From: Ulva prolifera
Lineage: Eukaryota; Chlorophyta; Ulvophyceae; Ulvales; Ulvaceae
Length of the DNA stretch: 64,000 bases
Direction: 5' to 3'
Assembly (NCBI GenBank): GCA_023078555.1
Contig: CM041198.1
Location: 11,661,874-11,725,873 of the forward strand
Below the pieces are notes generated by a model. The model saw only the letters and a program-made list of their open reading frames with translations, was not told the origin of the DNA and did not search any database. The position numbers were made by a program, and so were the translations under genes. Positions 21,186-32,435 of this stretch are shown here, one piece after another; position 1 is the stretch's first letter; every line of letters starts with the position of its first letter.

Positions 21186-22804
21186 TATCGAATGTACGCT
21201 GAATCATCCGTGGCCACAGCCTATCATCCTAAAAATGAGCACTCGATAGACCATCCCTCCGTGCCTTTGGCCGTAGTGTATGGTTTTGCATGCATAATAC
21301 TCACGAGATGCGCTTCTGTGCCGCACGCGAGTCCGCCCGCAAGTCAACAAGAGACGGCTGCACAGATCACAAGTCGAGCAGCGCGGTCTAGCATCAACGC
21401 GACTGACAAAACTCCAGCTTTGAGGTTGGACTAACCTAGCCACTTTATCCACTAAAGTCACCTTTTGAGTTGAGTCATGACTGTGGGTGCCGTCCATGAA
21501 CGCGCCAGCGCTCGTCATGCATGCCGCCTGTCGCCGCGAATTCCCCCCCTGGACCTGCGACATCGGTGTCCCGCTTTCGCACGTGTCGAGGTACCGCATC
21601 CCTGCGAAAGCTGACGCGTGCAGGAAGACCGCACAGTCGCAAGCCGCCAGACTTCAGAGCGCACGGAGCGCAACCGCTTCGTACGTACGCTCCCGGACGG
21701 TGACGCTCACCTGGACAACATTGCTACATCCTATGGCCATGATCATCGTGGCAGTGGCTCTGCACAATCGAAATCTATGGCAGAAGAGCCCGCGAGAGAC
21801 CTGATGGGGTATGCAACGTCACTTGCAATTGGCTACGTGGCCAGCACCAGTCTGCTCAAGATGTTTTTTCCGGCACAGTCGGGTATCTGAGCTTTGGTGT
21901 GTGTGCTGTAGCGCTGGAGGTTTGAGCTGTTGCCCGTGATGCTGGATCGTGAGAGATTCTTGTGTCTGGGCTGCTCATGCAAGTGCTCCCTCTCTTCTGT
22001 AACCATCTCAGATGCATTGCACGCATCCCCCCTAGCTGCAGATATTGCTTTGGTAGCTTTGTTGCTCTCTGAACCATCAGGCTTGAAGCCATCTGAGGCA
22101 GCACAATTCTGTGAATGCTTGCGGCCCTACAGCAGCAGTGGCGCAGGGGGAGTCGTGAGGCGGATGCGGCGCGGGGGGGGTCGCTCGGGATTGTCGGGCC
22201 ACTGTGTGGCGCCACCAGCATCGCAGCTGCCCCCCTCTCCATACGCCGTGGCGAGTCATGACTGGACGGCAGCCGCATGATGACCCCGGCGCAGGCTAGC
22301 TATATGGGATGGTTTCCCGGGGCTGTGCTGGCTTGTGCATGCATCCATGAGGCCCGAGTCCCGGGGCCGCTTTGGAGAGGGCAAGGCGTGATGCCCGAGC
22401 AGCGTTATCTAAGCATGCGCCGCTGATGCCTGTGCGGAATTGACGTGCCATATCGCTAGTCAGAGACCAGCTGACTGCGGCACGCGCGCAGTGTGGTGAG
22501 ACTTGCTCTGGCACCGACGAGGCGCGGACAAGGTTACAGCTGTAGCTAGCCATGTGAATGATAACACCTCTGCACGGGTCGCCTGCCGCACAGGTGAGGC
22601 AGGCTTGACAATGCAGCAGGTGTCAACGGCCAACTGCTGGGAGTTGAGAGGACTAGAGGAAGTGGGACGTTCCGGAGGCTGGGAAGCTGTTGCTGCCCGG
22701 GCCAGGCACTCCTGGCAATCCGCATGCCTGACCTCCTGTGTTGCGACGTGCTCGAAGTCCATGGCACGTCCTGTGGTGAAATCACGGATCGATTCACAAC
22801 ACAA
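21186..22804. other. No confident gene
   Basis: The stretch holds the 5' flank of the transporter and short open frames on both strands. One plus frame ends with a possible membrane helix (LMGYATSLAIGYVASTSLLK, near 21803-21862) but has no other support. A minus frame at 22804-22460 may be an exon of the candidate gene upstream of it. Confidence 0.35.
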
Positions 22805-24030
22805 TCACATGGATTTGAAAACACAGATCAGATGTGACACCGTGGGCGAGGCTTGCAACTGAATAGCCTGGCCAGATGCCGCAGCAGCAGCTGACGAGGA
22901 ACTCCACGATTCGCCGCTGAGGTACAAGGTGTGTGCCTCGGCTTCCCAGAGAACGTCCCCACCCTTGGCCAACAGGACCCGCACAGGGGGCGTGTCCGCG
23001 CGTGTTGTCCGCGGGCGGCGAGCTGGCGCTACAGCGTCAACACCCAGCGTGGACAAACCCACGCGCCAGGCTGCGGCACGAAAGCGTGCGCAGGCCCCGC
23101 CCCGCACCCCATGCCCGCATGCAGCGTCCGCCCGGGCCACAGCAGCGCCCCAGGCATCGCGAAGTATACCTGAGCGGGCAACGCGCAGCTCCCGTTAGGG
23201 CGCCATCCTCAGCTCCCGCCGGAGCGAACACATCACCGACGCCATCACCATGAACAGGGTCACAACCGGGAGCCACAGCAGTGTGCGCAGGGCCACGCGC
23301 TGGTGGCAGGCCAAGCGCACCACAGCCGCCGGCAGCTTCAGTGCCCGCACAGCAGCAGCCGCCACAGGCTCCGCTGCACCCGCCACACCCTCGCGAGGCC
23401 TTGCGCAGCACGGTCCCCGCGACCAGTTGGACGGCCACACGCACCACCTCGCGCAGCTCCGTGATCCCTGCACGCAAGTTGAAGCTAGGCAGTGACTGGA
23501 TCGAACACGAGCAGGCCACCCTCACGCCCCGCAGCCGGAGCCGAATATTCGAACTGCATGACAATCACACACCGAATGTCAAGGCCACCCGGCATAGACA
23601 CCAGCGCGCAGACCGGAGGTAGGTGCTCTGCATGACGCCCAAGACTCCACAACACCTCCCGGCCCAAACCTGTCCCACCCCAAAGGCCTCGCAGCGGGAG
23701 TGCACTGCCTGCGCGCACTCACTCTCCGTACCACCGCTCCGGCTGGACTTTCGGCCAGGGCTGCTCCATGTGTGGCTGCCAGCCGGGTAGCCACCTTCAG
23801 CCGTGGGAGCAGGTGCACGTCAGCGAAGCTGTCAGTTGGGCATGCCAACTGCTAGAGGCACCCACGCGTGGAGGATCCTGGTGAATCAGTCTGGCGACTT
23901 GACGGCCAAACACAGCAGCACTGCCCCCAAACGTTGACGGGGAACAATGGAAAGCCACCGTAGCCACTCCGGTGCAGTCAGAAGGCAGCACACCCGAGCG
24001 CACCAACACGACTCCAGCACCCAAGCGCAC
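22805..24030 (-). CDS. Candidate multi-exon gene, function not recognised
   Basis: Coding-like pieces lie in series on the minus strand. They include TGVATVAFHCSPSTFGGSAA (about 23980-23920), DSFADVHLLPRLKVATRLAA followed by a GTGAGT donor (about 23830-23725), FNLRAGITELREVVRVAVQL (about 23490-23420), a hydrophobic stretch VALRTLLWLPVVTLFMVMAS (about 23300-23230), and VRVLLAKGGDVLWEAEAHTL (about 22985-22925). Together they could form a membrane protein with one C-terminal anchor and a soluble domain. The frames do not join cleanly and no family was recognised. GC-rich composition raises the chance of false frames, so extent and structure are tentative. Confidence 0.3.
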
Positions 24031-24559
24031 ATGTACAGTTGCAACATCACAAGCTTATGGCCAACGAGCGGCGAGAGTCGAGGCGTCCGACCCGCGGGAG
24101 GCAGAGGCCGATGCCCGACTGGGAGAGACGTGATGCTCGATTTGGGTGATTTTTCTTGCACGCAAGCCGCCTGCAAGCCGAGCCGTGGGCCCTGCTGCAG
24201 CCTCGCCCGGTCGGCTGCCTACCCTGGGCGAAGGCGATCGATGGGCTGCAGGCTGGTCGACCCCAACGCGGATGCTGACATCTGTCGTGACACAGCTGTA
24301 CAACGTGCCAAGCATTGTATTGGCTGCGACACTGGCGCAAGACAAGCATGCAGATGATAGCAAGGGCAAGGCATTGCCGGTGTCACTGTCATGCCTCATG
24401 TCCACAGGGCCTACATGTGGCACACGCACACGCACAGGGATGCCCCTCGGGGGCCCCGCCCGCTTGACGCCACCCACCGATGGCCTCTGAATCCAGCTGG
24501 GCCGGGTCCGCTGGGCGTGCGGGATGCCTTCGTTGGCATGTGCAGGGACTGCGGCGGCG

Positions 24560-24990
24560 GCTTGGGCGCTGCGTCGTCCTGGGTACGGTCCGGCGTGGGC
24601 CGGCGGGGCTGTGTGGCGGTGTGGCGGGCTGACGCGGCTCTGGGGGTGGGCTGGGGTTTGGGGCTGGGGCGGCCCCCGGCAATCGGGCGGCCGGGATGGG
24701 CGGCCTCGGGCAGCGGTGTGTTGAGCGCGGCCCTGGCGTGCAGCTGCCGGCGTTGCGGCGTTGGGGGTTGTGTTGTGTGTGGGCCGTGGGGTCTGTGCTT
24801 GCGTGCGTGGTTGTGTGGGTGTGTGCTTGGCGGTCTGCGGGTCTGTGTCGTTTGCTGCGCGCGTGTTGGGTTTTCTGGGCGTGGTGGGTGTTGCGTGCGT
24901 GGGTGTCTAGACAGCTGGGTGTTGGCTTCGTCTGCTTGCTTCTTCCGCAGTGCTGCCCGCCTTGCTGCCTGTGTCCTTGTAACACACGTG
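24560..24990. other. G/T-skewed low-complexity tract
   Basis: The plus strand is strongly enriched in G and T, with runs such as GGCTGGGGTTTGGGGCTGGGG and many GTGTG steps, while A is rare. The complementary strand is C/A-rich and opens long His/Pro/Thr-rich frames that look like composition artefacts. No exact tandem period is evident. Confidence 0.7.
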
Positions 24991-25234
24991 TGTACACGCA
25001 CAGGCTGATCGTGACGTCACGCCAAGATTTCACCTGAGAGCGTGCTCTCGAGTGGTCTCTATGAATGTGCAGTACACTCGAGCGCCATGTAGTTATCATG
25101 CACCCGCGTGCAGGTACCGCATATGCCGTGCTGGTGAACCTGGCACGCAACGCAGGTGCCGTCGCGAGCGTCATGCGCAGCTGCCACGTCAACGCAACGT
25201 CAGGCCCGGTGCGCTTGTGCCTCAACCACAGCGC

Positions 25235-27577
25235 TCACGAGCTTGCGGCTTCCATATGCTTTGTGGTGTGCGCAGCATGAATAGCCTCAGAATGAAGGCT
25301 CAAATCAAGGTTGCAGCATGGATGACAGCTTCCACAGAGCTCTATTGCATGACTTCCCGCCTGTTGCGAGGCACGCCTTCCCATCAGCAGCTGTGCAGTC
25401 ACACGCAGCCTCAGCTGCACGCGGATTCGGGCGCAGACACACGCAATTGTCGGGTTGCACGGGTACTTGTTCTGTGAGAGTTGCTGGCTGTGCACGTGGC
25501 TGGGGTGCGTTGCGCTGTATTTTTCAACCTGTTCTTGGGCCGCTTGCTGATTTCGCTGTGCAACCTGCATCGTCACCTTTGTCTTGGCAACGCTATCTCG
25601 AGGTAGCTTCACTGCGGTGCTGCCTCCGACTGTGACTTAACACAAGGTGTCTGAGACACAATAGAGTCAGCGGGCACTCAGGGACTGCGGGAGTGCGGTC
25701 TGGCGAACGCTCGACTCGTGCACGAGGTTTTTTGTGGTGTGCAGCGTGGTGTGACCATGGAGCACTTTCTGACGCTCCTTTCTGATACCAAACCTGCTAC
25801 AAACCGCCATGTATCTCGAGATATGCATGCTAACCTGCAATACTGCATTCAGAGAGGTGGCTACTTTCTGAGCTCCTGCTCAGACAATCCGCGTCCCCTG
25901 GTCTTTACCTTCATGTGCAGTATGCGCATGCTCACAGGGCTCCTCCCACCCTCGCATGGTGCGCATTGAGCAGGTGCTGCAATCCATGACATACATTGCC
26001 TGTAGCAGCATCCAGACCATGCGTCCAAGCTTTCGTTGTGCTGGACGTGAATCTTGAGAGGACATCTCGCATCCGAGAAAGGAATATCAGTGTAGCCTCG
26101 CGGTCAATTGTGTTTGTAGCTACTTCCCTGCTCCAATTTGGCCAGGAACAGGGCACTGCGCTGAATTGAACGTCATCAGCACAGTTGCTTCAACGCTCCA
26201 CCGCATGAGCAGATCTAAAGAGCACGCCACGCACTTGCTCAAAGACAGCAACTGGCACAGCGTTTAATCAGTGCCCATTGTGTTTGCAGTCGTGTACTCG
26301 ACCTCGTGACCAAGCAGCAGGCCGACTGGCCCTGTCAATGTGGTGCACAGCACCGAAAAGACATACTCTGTTCGGTGAACAGAGTCGAACATTCTATGTG
26401 AGGATCAAATCACGTGATTGAACAATAGTCCAGACAGCCATGAAGATTGGCAAGAACCGCACACACTAACGCTACGTCTCATACCGGCCAGGTGTGCCTT
26501 CGCTACGAGGCTTTCAGGCTTTTGGCTTGAGCTGGGATCCACAAACTTCTTGAAGAATATCAAAGGCAGAGAGGGCTTGCGTGACATTCACGCGGGGCAA
26601 CGGACGAACGCGGCGACGTGGCGTCGTGCAGATGGTGCCGCTCTGTGCTAATCGCGATGGTCTTCGGCGCGGCAGTGGCGTAGTACCCTGCTGTGCATGC
26701 CGATACTAGCATGGTAGACGCTGTAGCTGCTTCTGTCATGCAGCACATGCTGCAGACGCACACTTATGCAATTATCACTCGAGATTCTTGTGAAAGTAGA
26801 CCGAAGACCTATGAAAGGCGACAGTCGCCACAACCAAGTGCCACCGTGCACTTGCCGTGGCAGCACGCTAATCCGCGCTATAGCCAAGCGAGGCGCGGAG
26901 ATGGGATTGCGGTGACGGCAGTGGCAACGGCAGGGGTTCCGTTGCACCCAAACGCCAAGCTTGATGTTCCAGCGATACGACCTTGTATGTCGACTCAGCT
27001 CGCGCCGAGTTAGGCCCAGGGTCACTAGCGATGGTGGGCAGTACAGCTCACTGAGCATGTAGCCCTGTACAGCGGTGCCAGCGAATAGTGTGTTGAGAGA
27101 TACCCAGTGAGTGCTGCGTAGAGTGAGCTGCTTCCAGACAGCCCCCCGATCGCAAACTTGTATATTCAAAGCACAGCTAGCGCTGCACCGGTCACCACTT
27201 GCCTCGGTAATTTCGAAAAGGCGGCAGCATGGAGGTCACCGGGTATGGTGACTTTCACTGTTTCGCAGGATATCCTCGAGTGGACGCGCCATGTTCACAT
27301 GCCGGTCACTGATGGTCGGCCCTCACGCGAGTCAGCCCCGGCACAGCATGGCACAGCTCTGTAGTAACGACAAGCTCGGCAGCCCCAGTAATGTCAACTG
27401 TGAACATGAGCATCCGGGACAATGTTTACCGGCGAACTGTCGCGCCAATTTGCATGTCAAATACAATGAATGCATCACTTCATTATAATCAGGCATAGCT
27501 GGGTCCAGATCTGCATAATGAGAATCAGCACGCTTCATCGTGGCAGCTGCCATGTCTTCTCTGACGTCTTGCAGCAT
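25235..27577 (-). CDS. Candidate multi-exon gene, function not recognised
   Basis: A likely first exon starts at 27577 (MLQDVREDMAAATMKRADSH, then DYNEVMHSLYLTCKLARQFA) and ends at a good GTAAAC donor near 27432. A second piece (KPSLPLIFFKKFVDPSSSQK, then PESLVAKAHLAG, about 26580-26475) ends at a GTATGAG donor. A third piece (ATNTIDREATLIFLSRMRDV, about 26120-26045) and a Gln-rich helical piece (TKVTMQVAQRNQQAAQEQVE, about 25580-25520) follow on the same strand. Amino acid make-up is that of real exons, and the two donors support it, but I cannot name a family. Other exons are surely missing. The start is divergent from the second SLC49-like transporter, 168 bases apart. Confidence 0.4.
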
Positions 27578-27744
27578 AACAACTGTAAGCGCGGTATCTG
27601 CACTGGCACAGGCCTATAGTAATGAGGATACTTCATGCCTGAACAGTTCCGGCGCCGTTGCTGAGGCCGTTGAGGAGGATTTGAAGACAGCTGCAGAGCG
27701 GTCCTGTCGTTGTATGCAGCTGCGAGTGTCTTTGCAGGCAGGAC

Positions 27745-30202
27745 ATGCACACAAATGGACCCTCAAGCAGTACACTCGTATTTATAGCAGTCATTGTAGG
27801 GGTTCTTAGTGTGAATGCAGTGGCTTTTCCCTTCTGGGCTACTTGCCTGAGCGCAACTAATGTGTACATCGGCGTGAGTCAGGAAGCACTCCGATGGATG
27901 ATCTACAGCAGTGCGCTGATTGCAATTCCTAGCATCCTGGTCGCGCTGCCTGCGATCAGGTGCTTCGGCTTGGCGTCCTGCATACAATGCGCAGTCGCAC
28001 TGTCACTGCTGGGCTGCTCGCTGCGCGCCGTAGCAGTCGCAAATGGACATGGGCCACGACGCAGCACATCTGCGTACATCTGGATACAGCTAGGGAGTGT
28101 TGTCAGCTGCACGGCACTCGCGCCCATGGCTATATGCGGAAGCCTGATTGCGTCCGCGGAGAGCTCGAGGGAAGCCAGGCTCTGGCGCCATATTGCAGTG
28201 CGCTCCGCTTCGCTAAATTGACCGCAATTCACGGCATTAGGCATCTGTGTGGCGCATGTACTTGTGCATGGCCACGAGCGAGTGATGTTAGCACCACAAG
28301 ATATGTAGCACCGCGAGTGCTCTTCGCTTTGAGACGTAGTATGCCAAGCAAGCCACTATTTGGTGCAGGTCACCATGGCGAATCCATTGGGACTTGCCCT
28401 GGGGGCACTTCTGCCAGAGCTCATAAAGAAGGATCAACTGCTGACAGCAGGTGAAGCTGACGCAGTGCTTCTCTTGTTCATGGCTGTCTCAGCAGCCACA
28501 CTCCTGAGCACGCTGGTGCTGCTCTGGCGCGCCAATGCTTCCATGAAAGCGGACGCACCCCACGAGCAGGCTGTCTCGATCAGGGCGCCCAGCACAGGCA
28601 CGGCAGTGGACAGCCTAGAAGCGCCCCGGGCCGATGAGATAGACCCAGGAGCACAGCAATGCAAAGTACAGCAGCATTGCTGTTGTAATATCCTGCAACA
28701 GTTCACAGCAGATGTGCTGCCACAGATGATCAAGCTGCTCCGCACACCCAAGTTTGTCCTTGTGGCCATCTCGTTTGCGTTCCTAGTCGCCCCGATGCTC
28801 GCAGCCGTCGGCGGGATGACTGTCATCCTGCCATACGGCGAACTCCTGCACAGCCTGCCCCAGCAGCTCATCCTCGCAGCCTTTGTTGTGCCAGGTGCTC
28901 TCCCCAGCTGCAGCAGCCCGTCGCTGTGCCGTGCCCCTCACTACTCAACAGGGACCCCATTCCGCTCCCTTTGATCTCTCGCATGCCTGCAACGGCTCCC
29001 AGCGTGTTGTCGGAGAGCAGTTCTGGTGCCGACCCATGAACATGTCACCTGCCTCCGCCGCAGCTGCCAGCCAGACGCCCCGCGCCCAGCTGCCGTGTCC
29101 GCAGGTGTCTTGGCCCCGTACCTCGTGCCGCGGCTGATCTCAGACAACAAGGTCGGTGCCGTCGCCCTGGTAGCCGCACACTGCGGCATGGCCGCGCTCG
29201 CGCTCGCGTACGCCTTTGCCCTCGCCTTCGCCCCCACCCCGGAGAAGGCGCTGCCGCAGGCGCTCCTCGCCGCCATCGCGCTTGCGGCGAATGTCACGGC
29301 GGCGCTGGACCTCGAGCGCGCTGTGGACGTTGTCCAACGCGAGCGCCCCGCCGTCGCCGCCGGCCTGCTGTGGCTCACGGCCGCCGGGGCTGCCGTCGCC
29401 GTGTGTGGCATGCAGGAGGTGCTCCTCTTCCGGGGCCCCTCCGCCCCCGCGGCCGCGATGCAGTCGTGGAAGTGGGGCATGGTGCTCTGCTTCGCTGTCG
29501 CCGCGGCGGCGTCCGTCACGAGCGTCGGGGTCTCCTCCAAGTGCGCTGCTCCCTCCAGATCAGCGACCCGGCGTTGCTGCGGCCCTGCATGCAGCTGTGC
29601 GGTGAAGTGGGCCCGGGGGTGTCCGCTGCACGACCAGCCCGGCGTGTGTGCGCATCCCTGGCCCTATCGTGTTGACAGCCGATCTGCACTCGTGCCCGCT
29701 GTCGCTGGAGCCACAGTAGTGCCTGCAGAGGTGGTCACTGGCTCGCCGGCCGCTGCGGGGCGCTTGTAGTGGGGATGCACTGAACATGCATGCGGACGAG
29801 GCACACAGGTGGCGTGCTGAGATGAAGGGCGGCCGCGCCGCCGTTGAACAGCTCTGCAGCATGCCACATTTGCTCCCCATTGCATGCGCTTGTTCTCAGG
29901 TGAGATGTGTGCGAGAGCATCTGAAGGCGCTGCAGCGCGAGGTGCTCTCAGTGGAGTGTGCTTTGCTGGCACGCCGTGACGTGGTGTCGGCAGTGTGCAG
30001 CCAGGTGGAGGCGTCAGGCGGCTCGGCGCGGCACGGCAGCTGCCGAGGCGAGGGCGCGACCGCGGTGGAGGGCAGCTGCACCATTGATGCCCTGCACTCG
30101 GGGTCTTCTCACCCCAAGGCCGTGTGGTGGCAAAACGCGGCTGCAAGCTCTGAGGGGGGCCCCCACGACGCGGCCGCGTTCGTCCTCCGCAGCGGGCCCT
30201 GA
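27745..30202 (+). CDS. MFS transporter, SLC49 (FLVCR)-like, copy 2
   Basis: Paralogue of the carrier at 18.8-21.2 kb but on the other strand. From 27745 the frame runs STLVFIAVIVGVLSVNAVAF (TM1), ALRWMIYSSALIAIPSILVA (TM2), GLASCIQCAVALSLLGCSLR (TM3) and a helix near YIWIQLGSVVSCTALAPMAI. After an intron (28190-28365) comes NPLGLALGALLPELIKKDQL, equal to the SLC49 GNQLG motif region, then a soluble loop, KFVLVAISFAFLVAPMLAAV, and later helices in a GC-rich exon (29110-29540). The last exon (about 29900-30202) gives a tail starting VRCVREHLKALQREVLSVEC, similar in character to the tail of copy 1. The first Met of the CDS could also lie further up (27552). Substrate is not predictable. Exon edges in 29.5-29.9 kb are unclear. 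Confidence 0.68.
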
Positions 30203-30569
30203 CGTCCGCAGGCCCGCAACCAGCGCGGGCCGCAGCCACTGCTACCGCTGCAATCCCCTGTGCCCTGTTGCCCTAGCGCGTGCAGTTTGATGATGTCGCT
30301 TGTCAACATCGGTGTTGTTGAGCAGCGAGTACTGGGAAATGGAGGTGCAGCGGGGAGCGCGAGCGAATGCCGCCAACAACAGCGCACGCAATGTTGTTGT
30401 CACAGGTTGAGGTAGCAACAGTGATCGTGCAGCTGTGGGCTTTACAAAAGTTTACATCTTGCCTTCTGTAATGTGAGTTCCGAAGCAGGCATGAGTACCG
30501 TGAGACTGTGGAAGTGATCTCAGGTGAATCTGCTCTAACCCACGAACAAATGGACTTCTGTGCACGCTA
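30203..30569. other. Convergent 3' flank
   Basis: Lies between the transporter stop (+) and the BCD1 stop (-). Two minus-strand TGTAA elements (30456-30452 and 30446-30442) serve as likely BCD1 polyadenylation signals. No gene seen. Confidence 0.5.
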
Positions 30570-31891
30570 TCACGAAGGCGGGACTGCAGTCGCGTTTGAA
30601 TCGGGCCGCAATGGCTCCTGTACAGAGGAGGGCCCCTCCTCGCCACCAGCAGCACGATCTTGCCGCAGTTGCACCACAAACACAGGATACTCTACTACAC
30701 ACTCTCCTGAGAGTGCGTCTTGTACAGTGTCGTCTATCCGTATTCGCTTCATTTTGTCCTGGGTTGCCGGGATCAGTTCCCGTTGCAGCAGCACCTCGCA
30801 TTGTGCTGGAGTGGCATCTACGAATGCCGCGAGCTTCACTGATCGTGCAGCATGGCCATCCTTCCACGAAAACGCCATATGCATGACCTGCACATGCCAA
30901 CAGAACCATATCACGTGCCTTCAGAGGTTGTCTCTAATTGTGGAATAACATGTGCATAGCACAGAGCAGTATGCATGGCTGATTGCTGTGTCTGTGTGCC
31001 AGAGGCCAACCTGCTCAAGTGAAGTGGTGGCGATGACCCTTTCCAAGTGTACCGTGACCTCGACAAGTGGAAATCGGAGCTCCAGGTGCCAGCAGATGCA
31101 CCGATCTTGCCTGCTGAAGTATGATGTGTTTATCTGCTGTCGCTGCATCCCTGCAAGCAGGACAGGCTAACCCGCTGGGCAGGGATTTGGTGAAATACAC
31201 CGACATCCAAGTTAGATATGATTTAAGGACTAGTGTCCACGCGCTGTATGGGTGACCAATACAGAGTGGGAGCTTGCGTGAGAGGACAAATGAGCGTGCC
31301 CTCCCTTGTAGCCACACCTACAGTGCAGTGTCAGGAAACACTCGTTCCTGCATCCGCGTCAAACGGTCATGGAATAAAAGCACCTGATGGCATAAATTTG
31401 AGGTCTATGCGGCAACGTGCTGCTGCTTTCAAAAGCTCTTGGCCGTCCTTCTTGACGCGGTTGATGGTTTGGCGATTGCCGGTCTTATGTGCAGCGTCCC
31501 GCGTTCTCGACTTTTGAAGGCATTGCAGATCCGAGACGTCCTCTAACAACCGATAATCTGACATCATGGTTTGTTCATCATAGTCGCTCAGTGCGACGAA
31601 CTCTTCTCTGCTGCGCTTGCCCGAGCAATTGGATTTGGATTTGTGCGCAGTGCAGCACGAAAGAGAGCATGTCTGCGCTTTGCAGCCTGCACAATGTATC
31701 AGAAACTGCGACTGCGTACGACTGCATCCGTGATGATTGACCGAGGCCGTTTGCCGAGGCGGGTGCATACCGGGACATTTGTACTTTGCCGCCTGCGCTT
31801 GGCAGATCACGCAGACCGCCGCCACCTCTGATTGAGGATGTGCTGCTGTATATTGTAGTTGTGACACGACGGGTTCTACAGTGAGCGACAT
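30570..31891 (-). CDS. Box C/D snoRNP assembly factor BCD1 (ZNHIT6)
   Basis: HIT zinc-finger protein needed for box C/D snoRNP biogenesis. The finger begins CVICQAQAAKYKCPG and continues, after an 84-nt stop-free intron (31770-31687), CKAQTCSLSCCTAHKSKSNCSGKR. Next is EEFVALSDYDEQTMMSDYRLLEDVSD, as in BCD1. A phase-1 intron from 31385 leads to the exon GMQRQQINTSYFSRQDRCIC followed by WHLELRFPLVEVTVHLERVI, which matches the domain after the finger. The last exon (about 30880-30570) has KMKRIRIDDTVQDALSGECV and VEYPVFVVQL, the conserved end. The C-terminal tail is short. The intron phases support the model well. The mitoferrin gene starts 545 bases away in divergent orientation. Confidence 0.86.
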
Positions 31892-32435
31892 CGCATTCCG
31901 AGCATAAACGACAGCTTCAGCACGTTGTATCGCCGTGAGAAGCCTGGCCCATTGTCCGAATCATCACATTAGCCGCACAGTTGAGCTCAGTATTGCAGAC
32001 TCAGGTGGGCTGCATGTATGCCTCTTGATCAGCTGTTATGTGCCAGCGCAGTCGCCTCCGGACACACCTGCCCCACCCAAGTGCATGATGTGATGGACTG
32101 ATGTAGGTGGACAATCCTTCGAAAAAGGCACAAGCACTGGGGAGTGCGCAGCAACACCAGATGAGCAGGAGATCAATTACTTTTGCAAGCATCGATGATC
32201 GTCTGTAGCAACCGCTTGTGTATTTGGTCTCGTCGCCTAGCTGCATCCGACAAGTCGTCGGCGATCATTCGAACCAAAGTGTTCCGACTGTACCAGATCG
32301 TGTGGATATATTAGAGGCTCCAATCAGGCGTCGCGAATAGATAATGGGCCCCACGCTTTGGCTGGCTGACCGTCAGCTCCGGACCAGCCTGTTGTGCGTG
32401 TAGAGTGTGAGCAAGGACGAGCGCGTAAGCAAGGC
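31892..32435. promoter_or_regulatory. Divergent region between BCD1 and mitoferrin
   Basis: The starts of BCD1 and mitoferrin face away from each other over 544 bases. No coding exon or clear motif was seen. Confidence 0.4.

Noticed and set aside
24389..25225. 278-codon minus-strand frame rich in Thr, His, Pro and Arg
   Set aside because: Explained by the C/A-rich complement of the G/T-skewed tract; no domain, and overlapped by frames in other phases.
26648..27169. 173-codon minus frame rich in Arg, Ser and His
   Set aside because: Residue make-up is unlike the neighbouring exons and nothing is recognised; treated as an intron of the unassigned gene.
32240..32300. Possible tRNA (GTTCGAA on the minus strand)
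   Set aside because: The bases around the loop do not form a T stem, and no acceptor or anticodon stem could be drawn.
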